From contig NZ_AXUN02000233.1 in NCBI RefSeq assembly GCF_000495435.3, positions 1 to 52,013 on the forward strand: a DNA stretch of 52,013 nucleotides, given 5' to 3'. The notes under the pieces are model-generated. The model saw only the letters and a program-made list of their open reading frames with translations. It searched no databases and had not been told where the DNA came from. Below, piece by piece: positions 33,039 to 40,914 of this stretch. The position numbers and the translations under genes are program-made. Source of the DNA: Youngiibacter fragilis 232.1. GTDB taxonomy: Bacteria > Bacillota > Clostridia > Clostridiales > Clostridiaceae. The number at the start of each line of letters is the position of its first letter. The first letter of the stretch is position 1.

Positions 33039-33080
33039 AAATACAAAGGAGCATCCGAAACCGGATGCTCCTTTGTATTT
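33039..33080. terminator. Bidirectional terminator with 19-bp perfect stem
   Basis: AAATACAAAGGAGCATCCG and its exact reverse complement flank a 4-base loop, AAAC. It lies just after the Lit-like gene and before the convergent ogg gene. Confidence 0.85.
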
Positions 33081-33144
33081 GTCCCATATCATATTCGCTT
33101 TGTGCTGATCCTAACGACTTTTAGCCGCTTTTCCAGGCAACGCA

Positions 33145-34086
33145 CTACTCGACCTTCACCTTGTTCTCCCTCGCATTGTAGAAAAGATACTGCTGGGCGA
33201 AGCCAGACAATCTTCCAAACTTGTCCTGGCCGAATTCCCTGGTCATAGGGAGGGACATTTCAGGGGCCTTGTAGAAGAAGCTCATGGCTTTCTTAACCCA
33301 TACGTCCACCGGGAATGCTTCCTGCTTGCCCATTGAAAAGAGCATTATGCAGTCCGCAACCTTTGGTCCTACGCCCTCGAAGCACTGCAGCGCGTCATGG
33401 CATAGCTTGTGTGGCAGAGACGCTATCCTGTCCAGGCTTTGCTCAAGGCTAAGGGCTTCATCGTCAGTAAGCTTCCTTGTGAGGGATTCCCTTTCAATGC
33501 ACTCAGCCTCGTATACAGCCCTGACTGTCCTTGCGACATACTTTGCCCTGAAGCCTATGCCGATTCCTCTAAGGTCCGCTTCTGAAGCCTTTGACAGCTG
33601 CAGAGGGCTCGGGAAGGCATGGTAGGTTCTTCCGTTGTAGGAAATTGGCGTTCCCCACTTCTCCGCGATCTTCGCGACCGCAGCCTTTATCCTCGGTATT
33701 CCGTTGTTCGCTGAGATTATGAAGGATATCAGGGTCTCGAAGGGCTCCTGGTTGAGTATCCTTATCCCGTGACCGAATTCAACCGATTCCTTCAGGAGAG
33801 GATCCTTCGAAAGCTCTTCCTTAATCGGTCCGTATTCCCTCTTCAGGTCGAAGTAGTCCTCGAAGACAGTCCTGAAATCCTCCTCATTCACATTGTGAAG
33901 GAATATCCCTGTGTCTTCCTCGCTTACCTCGAGGACCTTTCCCCTGACTATGCCAAGGTATCTGCCCTCATTGACCATATCCCACCTGAAGCACTGTCCG
34001 CATTCGAAAATGTGCTTCGGCTTGAAATTCCTGACCCCTATGAGCTTAAGCCCGCCGTCAGTGGGCTCCAGATGATCGTAGTCCAT
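33145..34086 (-). CDS. OGG1-type 8-oxoguanine DNA glycosylase
   Basis: A 313-residue HhH-GPD glycosylase/lyase that removes 8-oxoguanine. The helix-hairpin-helix and catalytic Lys are in FEGVGPKVADCIMLF near residue 227-241, and the catalytic Asp in FPVDVWVKKAM near 250. The N-terminal segment (HIFECGQCFRWD) matches the OGG_N domain of the eukaryotic-like OGG1 group found in Clostridia. It begins two bases after nfnB ends, in the same transcript, linking oxidised-base repair with redox enzymes. Confidence 0.9.
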   Translation of the reverse strand: MDYDHLEPTDGGLKLIGVRNFKPKHIFECGQCFRWDMVNEGRYLGIVRGKVLEVSEEDTGIFLHNVNEEDFRTVFEDYFDLKREYGPIKEELSKDPLLKESVEFGHGIRILNQEPFETLISFIISANNGIPRIKAAVAKIAEKWGTPISYNGRTYHAFPSPLQLSKASEADLRGIGIGFRAKYVARTVRAVYEAECIERESLTRKLTDDEALSLEQSLDRIASLPHKLCHDALQCFEGVGPKVADCIMLFSMGKQEAFPVDVWVKKAMSFFYKAPEMSLPMTREFGQDKFGRLSGFAQQYLFYNARENKVKVE

Positions 34087-34088
34087 TG

Positions 34089-35480
34089 TTACCTCATGTA
34101 CTTCCCTTTGATGTACTTGTCTATTCCTGCTGCAGCCTTTCTTCCTGCGCTCATCGCGAGGATTACCGTAGCTGAGCCTGTAACGGCGTCGCCGCCTGCA
34201 AATATGCCTTCCCTTGAAGACTCGCCTGATGCTTCGTCAATGAGTATGCAGCCATGCCTGTTGGTGCTTATCCCTTCAGTTGTTGAAGCTATGAGCGGGT
34301 TCGGGCTTGTTCCAAGGCTCATGATCACGCTGTCGCACTCGATATCGAATTCCGAGCCCTTCATCTCAACAGGCCTTCTTCTGCCTGACTCGTCAGGCTC
34401 CCCAAGCTCCATCCTTACGCATCTCAGTCCCTTTACCCAGCCTTTCTCGTCTGCAAGTATCGCAACCGGATTGACAAGAAGGTTGAATATGACACCCTCC
34501 TCCTTGGCATGGTGGACTTCCTCTATCCTTGCCGGGATCTCCTTCTCGGATCTCCTGTATACTATGTATGCTTCAGCTCCGAGCCTCACAGCGGTCCTTG
34601 CTGCGTCCATTGCCACGTTTCCTGCGCCTACCACGGCGACCTTCCTGCCCATGGTAATAGGCGTGTCATAGTCGTTCCTGAATGCCTTCATGAGGTTCGC
34701 CCTTGTAAGGTACTCATTGGCTGACATGACTCCATTGGAGTTCTCACCGGGTATTCCCATGAACTTCGGAAGGCCTGCTCCCGAGCCTACGAACACAGCC
34801 TTGAAATCCTCATCCCTGAACAGCTCCTCAATTGTAACCGTCCTTCCGATTATGACGTTTGTCTCAAGCTTCACTCCAAGCTTCTTAAGGAGGTTGATCT
34901 CCTCCCTTACGACTGCTTCCTTCGGAAGCCTGAACTCAGGGATTCCATATACAAGGACTCCTCCCGGCTCATGGAGCGCTTCGAATATGGTAACGTCATA
35001 GCCCATCTTCGCAAGGTCCCCTGCGCAGGAAAGACCTGCAGGGCCGCTTCCTATGACAGCAACCTTCATGCCGTTTGCCGGCTGCTTCTCTGTGAACTCT
35101 ATATTGTTCTGCCTTGACCAGTCAGCCACGAACCTCTCGAGCTTGCCGATGTTCACTGCTTCCCCTCTGAGGCCAACTATGCAGCTGCCCTCGCACTGCT
35201 CTTCCTGGGGGCATACCCTTCCGCATACAGCAGGAAGGCAGCTTGACCTTGCGATCACCTTTGCAGCCTCACCTACATTACCGTCCTTGAGCTCCCTGAT
35301 GAATCCGGGTATGTCAATTGCAACGGGGCATGCGGGCACGCATTTCGGCTTCTTGCAGTTAAGGCATCTCTCCGCCTCCGACATCGCCTCTTCCATATTG
35401 TAGCCGAAGCTTACTTCACTGAAATTCCTTTTCCTTACCTCAGGATCCTGTTCCCTTACCGGTACCTTATTTAGTCTCAT
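34089..35480 (-). CDS. nfnB: NADPH-binding large subunit of Nfn/GltD-like oxidoreductase
   Basis: A 463-residue flavoprotein. The N-terminal [4Fe-4S] region has CLNCKKPKCVPACP (near residue 39) and CGRVCPQEEQCEGSC near 87-101; next is the FAD site VIGSGPAGLSCAGDLAKMG near 146 and the NADPH Rossmann motif VVGAGNVAMDAART near 282. The sequence fits either the glutamate synthase small chain or NfnB. Because an SudB/NfnA-type gene overlaps it by 14 bases upstream, and no GltB is present, I favour NfnB, which bifurcates electrons from NADPH to ferredoxin and NAD+. That assignment is inference from context. Confidence 0.87.
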   Translation of the reverse strand: MRLNKVPVREQDPEVRKRNFSEVSFGYNMEEAMSEAERCLNCKKPKCVPACPVAIDIPGFIRELKDGNVGEAAKVIARSSCLPAVCGRVCPQEEQCEGSCIVGLRGEAVNIGKLERFVADWSRQNNIEFTEKQPANGMKVAVIGSGPAGLSCAGDLAKMGYDVTIFEALHEPGGVLVYGIPEFRLPKEAVVREEINLLKKLGVKLETNVIIGRTVTIEELFRDEDFKAVFVGSGAGLPKFMGIPGENSNGVMSANEYLTRANLMKAFRNDYDTPITMGRKVAVVGAGNVAMDAARTAVRLGAEAYIVYRRSEKEIPARIEEVHHAKEEGVIFNLLVNPVAILADEKGWVKGLRCVRMELGEPDESGRRRPVEMKGSEFDIECDSVIMSLGTSPNPLIASTTEGISTNRHGCILIDEASGESSREGIFAGGDAVTGSATVILAMSAGRKAAAGIDKYIKGKYMR

Positions 35481-36369
35481 TCAAAGCCTCCGTATAATCA
35501 CACTTTTCCTTGTGCTCCCTTTCCTTGTTCTCTTGAAGAATGGCCTTCTTGCCTTCAACTGTCTTGTACATCGCCTGTCGTCTCATGGCTTCATCAAAGT
35601 CTATGAGGTGACCGTCGAACTCAGGTCCGTCCACGCATGCGAACTTTACCTTTCCATCGATGGTAACCCTGCATGCACCGCACATGCCAGTTCCGTCAAC
35701 CATTATAGGGTTCAGGGAGACTATGGTATGTATCCCGAGCTCCTTTGTGAGCTTTGACACGAACTTCATCATTATCATCGGTCCTATGGCCACGCACAGG
35801 TCATAGGTCTTCCCTTCATTCTCTACAAGCGCCTTCACCCTGTCAGTCACCATGCCCTTGAAGCCGTAGCTTCCGTCATCGGTGCACACATAAAGGTTTG
35901 TGCAGGCACCCTTCATCTTGTCCTCAAGGATCAGTGTCGTCTTGCTCTTAGTTCCGAGCACCACATCAACGTCAACCCCCAGGTCATGCAGGAACTTTAT
36001 CTGAGGATATACAGGCGCGGTGCCTACTCCTCCTGCCACGAACAATATCTTCTTCTTCCTCAGCTCCTCCGGATCCTCAAACACAAGCTCCGACGGGTTT
36101 CCAAGCGGTCCCACGAAATCATGCAGGTATTCACCTTCATTGAGGGCGGCTATCTTCTTCGTCGAATCTCCAAGCGTCTGGAACACTATTGACACGGTTC
36201 CCTGTTCCTTGTCATAGTCGCATATGGTAAGAGGAATCCTCTCACCCTTCTCCCCGGCCTTGACGATCAGGAACTGTCCCGGCTTGGCTGACTTGGCTAC
36301 CCTTGGTGCGCAGACATCCATCCAATAGATGTTTTCAGTAAGCTCTTCCTTTTTTGTTATAAGATACAT
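35467..36369 (-). CDS. nfnA: NAD-binding small subunit (NfnA/SudB-like FAD-NAD domain protein)
   Basis: A 300-residue ferredoxin-NADP reductase-like protein. It has an FAD domain (AKPGQFLIVKAGEKGERIPLT), an NAD domain (FVAGGVGTAPVYPQIKFL near 114-131), and the C-terminal [2Fe-2S] motif CGACRVTIDGKVKFAC near 222-237, typical of the PyrK/NfnA group. The ATG at 36369 follows AGGGG; the frame continues 53 codons upstream through the promoter and is not translated there. It overlaps nfnB by 14 bases. Together they would form the electron-bifurcating transhydrogenase that balances NADH, NADPH and ferredoxin. Confidence 0.87.
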   Translation of the reverse strand: MYLITKKEELTENIYWMDVCAPRVAKSAKPGQFLIVKAGEKGERIPLTICDYDKEQGTVSIVFQTLGDSTKKIAALNEGEYLHDFVGPLGNPSELVFEDPEELRKKKILFVAGGVGTAPVYPQIKFLHDLGVDVDVVLGTKSKTTLILEDKMKGACTNLYVCTDDGSYGFKGMVTDRVKALVENEGKTYDLCVAIGPMIMMKFVSKLTKELGIHTIVSLNPIMVDGTGMCGACRVTIDGKVKFACVDGPEFDGHLIDFDEAMRRQAMYKTVEGKKAILQENKEREHKEKCDYTEALNETK

Positions 36370-36397
36370 CACACTACCCCTTATCCCTTGATACTTT

Positions 36398-36456
36398 ATT
36401 CTACCATACCCGTTGCTTTGCACATGATTTGAGATATTATGCAAAGCATACCCGTT
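36398..36456 (-). promoter_or_regulatory. Promoter and repeat-bearing control region of nfnAB-ogg
   Basis: An extended -10, TGGTAGAAT, on the minus strand is preceded by two direct copies of AACGGGTATG (plus-strand CATACCCGTT at 36405 and 36447), exactly 42 bases apart. An inverted pair, TGCTTTGCA/TGCAAAGCA, lies between them. The arrangement suggests a regulator that binds two phased sites around the promoter. The regulator is unknown. Confidence 0.6.
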
Positions 36457-36600
36457 ACCAATAAATTTTACGACTTTTTTAGCGTTTTGACTACAGTTTT
36501 GCCGATTTTCATCCTTAATCGTTGTCATTCATAACTTAATATCCATAAGGGTTCCTTCACAACGGGAGGCTTTTGAAATTCAAATTCCTCATGGAGAATG

Positions 36601-36638
36601 AAAAAGGACAGGAGGAATCGCACAATTCCAGCCTGCCC
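36601..36638 (-). terminator. Terminator of rex
   Basis: On the minus strand GGCTGGAAT pairs with ATTCCTCC, extended by CAGG/CCTG, and is followed by five Ts. It lies just after the rex stop. Confidence 0.75.
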
Positions 36639-36651
36639 ATTGGTTCAATAT

Positions 36652-37290
36652 TTATTTTGCCTTCTGCTCGTTCATGAGATAAACAAGGGTCAGCATGCTC
36701 TCAAGGAGATGTACGTTCTCAACCGATACGTCCTCAGGTACGTCAAGGTCAACCGGAGCGAAGTTCCAGATTCCCTTTATACCGTTCGAAACGAACAGGT
36801 CAGCTATCTTCTGCGCTGTGTTCGCTGGAACACAGATTATTCCGATGTCCACAGAGTTCTTGGAGAGGAATGCGTCGATGTTGTCAACATCCTCGATCTC
36901 AATGTCCTTTATCCTTACTCCTATGAGCTTAGGGTTGGTATCGAAGATACCCTTAAGGTTGAAGCCAACCTTCTCGAATCTCGAGTAGTTTGCAATTGCC
37001 TGGCCTATGTTTCCTGCACCGACTATTATGGTGTTGTACTCCTTGTCGGTACCAAGGATCTTCCCTATCTCGTTGTAGAGCTCCTTCACATTGTATCCGT
37101 AGCCCTGCTGTCCGAATCCACCGAAGCAGTTGAAGTCCTGCCTTATCTGTGATGCGGTGAATCCTATCTTGTCGCTTAGCTCCTTTGATGAAATCCTGTC
37201 AACGTCGTTCCTGAGAAGTTCAGCCAGATGTCTGTAATATTTCGGCAATCTCTTTATGACCGCCATGGATATGTCTCTCTTTTTGTCCAT
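36652..37290 (-). CDS. rex: Redox-sensing transcriptional repressor Rex
   Basis: Binds DNA when NADH is low and lets go when NADH is high, controlling fermentation genes. The 212 residues have an N-terminal winged helix (KRLPKYYRHLAELLRN ... ISSKELSDKIGFTASQIRQD), then the Rossmann domain with VGAGNIGQAIANY near 91-103, and the C-terminal swapped helix (LLESMLTLVYLMNEQK). Complete, normal length. GGGGTG precedes the ATG. A Rex-box-like site overlies its own promoter. Confidence 0.96.
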   Translation of the reverse strand: MDKKRDISMAVIKRLPKYYRHLAELLRNDVDRISSKELSDKIGFTASQIRQDFNCFGGFGQQGYGYNVKELYNEIGKILGTDKEYNTIIVGAGNIGQAIANYSRFEKVGFNLKGIFDTNPKLIGVRIKDIEIEDVDNIDAFLSKNSVDIGIICVPANTAQKIADLFVSNGIKGIWNFAPVDLDVPEDVSVENVHLLESMLTLVYLMNEQKAK

Positions 37291-37305
37291 CTTACACCCC
37301 TATGT

Positions 37306-37333
37306 TAGATAATTTATTAACGATATAATACCA
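37306..37333 (-). promoter_or_regulatory. rex promoter with overlapping Rex-box-like operator
   Basis: On the minus strand TGGTATTAT (37325-37333) is an extended -10-type box. It runs into TCGTTAATAAATTATCTA (37306-37323), which matches 11 of the 14 defined bases of the Rex consensus TTGTTAAnnnnTTAACAA. Binding there would cover the start of transcription, so autorepression is likely. Two further half-site-like sequences, TTGTTA and TTAACAA, lie near 37430-37458. Confidence 0.55.
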
Positions 37334-37495
37334 TATTATCTGCATACTTGTGGACATTTTTATCAAAGAAATTCTTGGATTTAAAATAAATGCAAAAAAT
37401 CCAATTATCGAACACTTTTAACGGTACATTGTTATTTTTTAACTATCTTTTTTAACAAAACATCAACCAGTTTTCACAAAGTCGACGACTTATTG

Positions 37496-38257
37496 TCATT
37501 CCCCTGACGGTTCAGATGCGAATATGTCTGAAACAGCCTTCAGGACAAGGCTTTGCTGAATCCCATACCCGATTGCGGCTTCGCCGTCACCATCCTGGAC
37601 ACCATAGTTCGCGAAGTAGCTGTGGTTGCCGCCTTGAACATCTACCTTGACAAAGTCTTTCCCGAGCCTTTTGTCAGCAGCGCCAAGAGCTGCGCGGTCC
37701 ACTATCCTGTCCTCCGTTCCGATAAGCGAGTGAACCTTGATACCAGCTGAAGCAAGGTCTGTCTTGTCATCAGGGTATGAGCCAAGCAGCACAAGCCCCT
37801 TTATGCCGTGAGGATCCTTCACTATGAAGCGAGAAGCTGCAACACCGCCAAGTGAATGGCCTACCATTACCCATTCGTTGACCTCTGTGTTCTCCTCCAT
37901 GATCCTTTCCGCCCTTCCAATCCCAAGGATTGCAAGCCGAAGAGGCATCTTTGCGACATATGCGTCATAGCCCTGCTCTGATATGCTCTTCGCAAGAAGC
38001 GCATAGGCTTTCTCGTCCACCTTTCCGCCAGGATATATTATCACACCCTTATCCGTGCCTTCAACATCAAAAACTATATCGCCTCTTTCATTCACTTCTC
38101 CTGATTCAAGCGCCTCAAGAGCCGTCACAGAAGCCCTGTAGTAGTCAGATGACCATATGTAGCCTCCTACCGCTCCGAATACGGCAAGAACGAATATGAC
38201 CTTCAGCGTGGCTATAGTGGCCTTGCTTCTTCTTTTTCTCTTTGATACCTTTTCCAT
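37496..38257 (-). CDS. Membrane-anchored alpha/beta hydrolase
   Basis: A 253-residue alpha/beta-hydrolase-fold protein. After a basic start (MEKVSKRKRRSK) comes one membrane segment (residues 15-33), so the catalytic domain is probably outside the cell membrane. The nucleophile elbow is GHSLGG near 132, followed by DPHGIKGLVLLGSYP. A catalytic Asp is suggested in GTEDRIVD near 186 and a His in QGGNHSYF near 216. Family members include lipases, esterases and thioesterases; the substrate is unknown. It is transcribed away from the SigI/RsgI-like gene, 205 bases distant. Confidence 0.82.
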   Translation of the reverse strand: MEKVSKRKRRSKATIATLKVIFVLAVFGAVGGYIWSSDYYRASVTALEALESGEVNERGDIVFDVEGTDKGVIIYPGGKVDEKAYALLAKSISEQGYDAYVAKMPLRLAILGIGRAERIMEENTEVNEWVMVGHSLGGVAASRFIVKDPHGIKGLVLLGSYPDDKTDLASAGIKVHSLIGTEDRIVDRAALGAADKRLGKDFVKVDVQGGNHSYFANYGVQDGDGEAAIGYGIQQSLVLKAVSDIFASEPSGE

Positions 38258-38380
38258 GTCAAATATGAATCTCCCTTCGCTTTCTATAGACCCTTTCCAT
38301 TATACCTCACTAACCTGACGAAGTGCTCAACTTAAAAATTGATTATGTTTTTCACATCGCGCCAATATTGCAGCAAATTG

Positions 38381-38389
38381 TGATAAAAT
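38381..38389 (+). promoter_or_regulatory. Extended -10-like promoter of the SigI-C/RsgI fusion gene
   Basis: TGATAAAAT lies about 75 bases before the start codon. No good -35 was seen. Confidence 0.35.
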
Positions 38390-38462
38390 CTACTTAAGTC
38401 TGCAGGGTATGCCATAGTGCATCACTTAGACTTCACCATCAAAGACGACACTGAGGTGATCC

Positions 38463-39467
38463 ATGAAAGGCAGGATACTTGAAAAAGACAGATATATATT
38501 CCTTAAGCGACCTGCCATGGAGGTCTATCACAAGAGCGAGATAGAGAGCAGGGAGCGGCAGATATCCCTCATGAAGAGGGAATTCATCCAGCACAAGCTA
38601 AGTCTCATGAAGCTCTCCCAGGAGGTTCCTGACGAGAGGACACGTAATCTTCTTCTTAACATTGCGCTGATAATATCGACGGAAGAGACGCTTGTAAGCA
38701 GCTTTCTTTCAACTCGCAGGCTGCCCTTCAAGAGGATCTCAAAGATCGTTGAGGAGCCTGTATTCTTCCTGCAGAAGCATGAGAAATATCTCACCGCCTA
38801 TGTCCTCCTTTTCTGCAGCGGAAAATACCCTCTGGTGACGAGGTATCTCCAGTTCGCTGAAAGAGGACAGGGAGACAGCTTCCAGAAGGACAAGAGGATA
38901 TTCACAGGGATTGCCCTGAAGAAGCATAAGGACAAGACAATGATAATGACCAGCCAGGGTGAGTTCCTGGCAATAACCGGATCTGATTCCGGAATCGGTG
39001 AAATTACAACAGGCAGGATTGCAAACACAAGGAACCACCTAAGGATCCCCCTTGTTATCCTAACTGTGCTCCTTGCTTTTTTCCTCCTGATCTCATACAA
39101 CATGTCAAAGACCATTGCAACTACTGTCAGGATATCAGCCCGAGGCCTTGTCCAGCTTCAGTTCAACGAGCTCGGGACGATGATCTCTTCAAGGGCTGAG
39201 AATTCAAGGGGAACAACAATGCTCGAAGGTGCTATCTTCGACAGGAAGGATATCGATACCGCCATCGGGGAGATGATCGAGCAGGCATACATCAGGGAAT
39301 ACATCAGAGAGGGCGATGAGATAACCATCCTCATATCCGGTAAAGCCCTCCCCTCAGACTTCTTCACTTCAGGAAGGACCCATGACCGGATCGTGAGCTA
39401 CCAGCTGAAGTACAAGATAAACAACCTGGGAAACCTCATGAGCATTGAGCTGAAACCGACAAAATAA
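38463..39467 (+). CDS. Fusion of SigI C-terminal domain with RsgI-type anti-sigma core
   Basis: A 334-residue protein. Residues 42-131 read like the C-terminal, region 4-like domain of SigI sigma factors (DERTRNLLLNIALIIS ... RRLPFKRISKIVEEP ... KYLTAYVLLFCSGKYP). Residues 145-185 read like the RsgI N-terminal beta-domain that binds SigI (GIALKKHKDKTMIMTSQGEF). Residues 195-213 are one membrane helix. Residues 215-295 resemble the conserved extracytoplasmic segment of RsgI. No sigma-2 domain is present, and the 205 bases upstream have no room for one. It may therefore be a membrane-tethered DNA-binding protein or a sigma-factor decoy. Monocistronic. The domain names come from motif reading, not a search. 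Confidence 0.7.
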   Translation: MKGRILEKDRYIFLKRPAMEVYHKSEIESRERQISLMKREFIQHKLSLMKLSQEVPDERTRNLLLNIALIISTEETLVSSFLSTRRLPFKRISKIVEEPVFFLQKHEKYLTAYVLLFCSGKYPLVTRYLQFAERGQGDSFQKDKRIFTGIALKKHKDKTMIMTSQGEFLAITGSDSGIGEITTGRIANTRNHLRIPLVILTVLLAFFLLISYNMSKTIATTVRISARGLVQLQFNELGTMISSRAENSRGTTMLEGAIFDRKDIDTAIGEMIEQAYIREYIREGDEITILISGKALPSDFFTSGRTHDRIVSYQLKYKINNLGNLMSIELKPTK

Positions 39468-39470
39468 TAT

Positions 39471-39499
39471 AAGGACTGCCTTTCAATAAGACAGTCCTT
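39471..39499. terminator. Bidirectional terminator between the fusion gene and glutaredoxin
   Basis: AAGGACTG and CAGTCCTT form an 8-bp stem between two convergent genes. Confidence 0.75.
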
Positions 39500-39518
39500 G
39501 TCATTTTCAGATGCAGTT

Positions 39519-39749
39519 TTAGCCCTTGTAGAGCTCCTCGAATGCGCCTTCCTCAAAACCAACCATGTACTTGTCGTCAACAAAGATCGTCGGTACGCTT
39601 CTTACTCCAAGTGCTATGAGCTCCTTCCTGAATTCAGGCTTTGTAGTGCTCTTCTCCTCGTACGCTATCCCGTGCTCGTTGAAGTACTCCTTTGCAAGAT
39701 CACAGTATGGGCATGTCTGCGAAGTATATATTACAACCTTCTTCTCCAT
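39519..39749 (-). CDS. Glutaredoxin-like protein
   Basis: A 76-residue thioredoxin-fold protein with active site CPYC (residues 13-16) and the cis-proline motif SVPTIFVDD near 51-59. It resembles small clostridial glutaredoxins (NrdH/GrxC-type). It would reduce disulfides or mixed thiols in the cytoplasm. GGAGGG lies just before the ATG. It is alone. The partner reductase is not in the window. Confidence 0.9.
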   Translation of the reverse strand: MEKKVVIYTSQTCPYCDLAKEYFNEHGIAYEEKSTTKPEFRKELIALGVRSVPTIFVDDKYMVGFEEGAFEELYKG

Positions 39750-39907
39750 CTTTTTCCCTCCATTTTATACAGGCGACATTCAAAGCGCCAAAATAATTGT
39801 GCATTCCACCTAAAATGATTGTATACTATGTAATGAAATTTGTCTAATGAACAAAGATTAAATTTTAATAAATTAAATTGTATAAAATATTTATAGATGG
39901 TGATCGA

Positions 39908-40630
39908 ATGGAACAAAAAAGACTCAACAAGGCAATATCAGATACGGGCTTCTGCTCCCGCAGGGAGGCAGATTCCCTCATAGATGCAGGAAGGGTGAAG
40001 GTCAACGGAAGTCCTGCACTCATGGGCATGAAGGTGACACCTGAGGATGAAATCACGGTGGATGGTAAAACCGTGTCAAAAAAGCCCCCCATGGTCTACA
40101 TCGCCCTGAACAAGCCCAGAGGGATAGAATGCACTACAGACAGGAGGACAAGGGACAACATCGTGGACTTCGTGAAACACAAGGAAAGGATATTCCCTGT
40201 AGGAAGGCTTGACAAGGATTCAGAAGGCCTCATCCTCATGACAAATGACGGGGACATAGTGAACAAGATCCTGAGGGCAAGGAACAACCATGAGAAGGAA
40301 TATATAGTGAAGGTTGACAGACCCTATGACGATGCTTTCCTAAGGAAGATGTCAAAGGGTGTCCCGATCCTCGATACGGTCACAAGGGAATGCCATGTTG
40401 AAAGGATATACAAGGATACCTTCAGGATAATACTCACCCAGGGTCTCAACAGGCAGATAAGAAGGATGACCGAATACCTTGGCTACAGGGTCGTTTCCCT
40501 CAAAAGGATAAGGATAATGAACATTACCCTCGGATCCCTCGAGACCGGCAAGTGGAGGAACCTTTCACCCCTGGAGCTAAATGGGTTGGAATCACTGCTC
40601 AAGGATTCGGAAAAGACCTATACCCCGTAA
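39908..40630 (+). CDS. rluF: 23S rRNA pseudouridine synthase, RluF type
   Basis: A 240-residue RsuA-superfamily pseudouridine synthase. It begins MEQKRLNKAISDTGFCSRRE (S4 domain), has FPVGRLDKDSEGLILMTNDG with the catalytic Asp, and the RluF-like stretch HEKEYIVKVDRPYDD ... GVPILDTVTRECHV, ending with the LTQGLNRQIRRMTEYLGY motif. In Escherichia coli RluF modifies 23S U2604. The ATG at 39908 follows GGTG; the frame is open ten codons earlier without a site. A DnaA-box cluster lies downstream. Confidence 0.9.
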   Translation: MEQKRLNKAISDTGFCSRREADSLIDAGRVKVNGSPALMGMKVTPEDEITVDGKTVSKKPPMVYIALNKPRGIECTTDRRTRDNIVDFVKHKERIFPVGRLDKDSEGLILMTNDGDIVNKILRARNNHEKEYIVKVDRPYDDAFLRKMSKGVPILDTVTRECHVERIYKDTFRIILTQGLNRQIRRMTEYLGYRVVSLKRIRIMNITLGSLETGKWRNLSPLELNGLESLLKDSEKTYTP

Positions 40631-40668
40631 TGATTCAAGTCCGATAGTACGTCTGTTCAGTTTTCAAC

Positions 40669-40871
40669 ATTGTGCACAATCACCTGTGGATAACTTGTGG
40701 AGATGCTGTTTCTATCCTCTGGAAATCAGTTTGATTACCAAAGCGACTCATTCCATCGATGTCTCAGAATACCGGTTTATCCACAGATATCAACAAAAAC
40801 CGGTGCAGCATCTGTGGAAAACCTGTTGCAAGTGTGGGCAAATCCTGGGGATTAACTGAAGTTTATCCCCA
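40669..40871. promoter_or_regulatory. Cluster of DnaA-box-like sites
   Basis: The convergent gap between rluF and the histidine kinase holds two perfect DnaA boxes, TTATCCACA at 40777 (plus) and 40685 (minus). Near-perfect ones are TTGTGCACA at 40670, TTTTCCACA at 40813 (minus) and TTATCCCCA at 40863. There is no AT-rich unwinding region or dnaA gene. This resembles the DnaA-box clusters that bind DnaA away from the origin. Confidence 0.7.
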
Positions 40872-40880
40872 CAGCAAAAT

Positions 40881-40907
40881 GAAGGCCTGGAGAATCTCCA
40901 GGCCTTC
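40881..40907. terminator. Bidirectional terminator between rluF and the histidine kinase
   Basis: GAAGGCCTGGAGA and TCTCCAGGCCTTC form a perfect stem of about 12 base pairs, just outside the histidine kinase stop. Confidence 0.8.
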
Positions 40908-40914
40908 ACCTTAT

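Noticed and set aside
36370-36528. N-terminal extension of nfnA by 53 codons
   Set aside because: It crosses the -10 box and the repeat region; AGGGG and homology start at 36369.
40631-40914. Replication origin
   Set aside because: DnaA boxes are present, but there is no dnaA or dnaN gene, no AT-rich unwinding region, and the boxes sit between two convergent genes.
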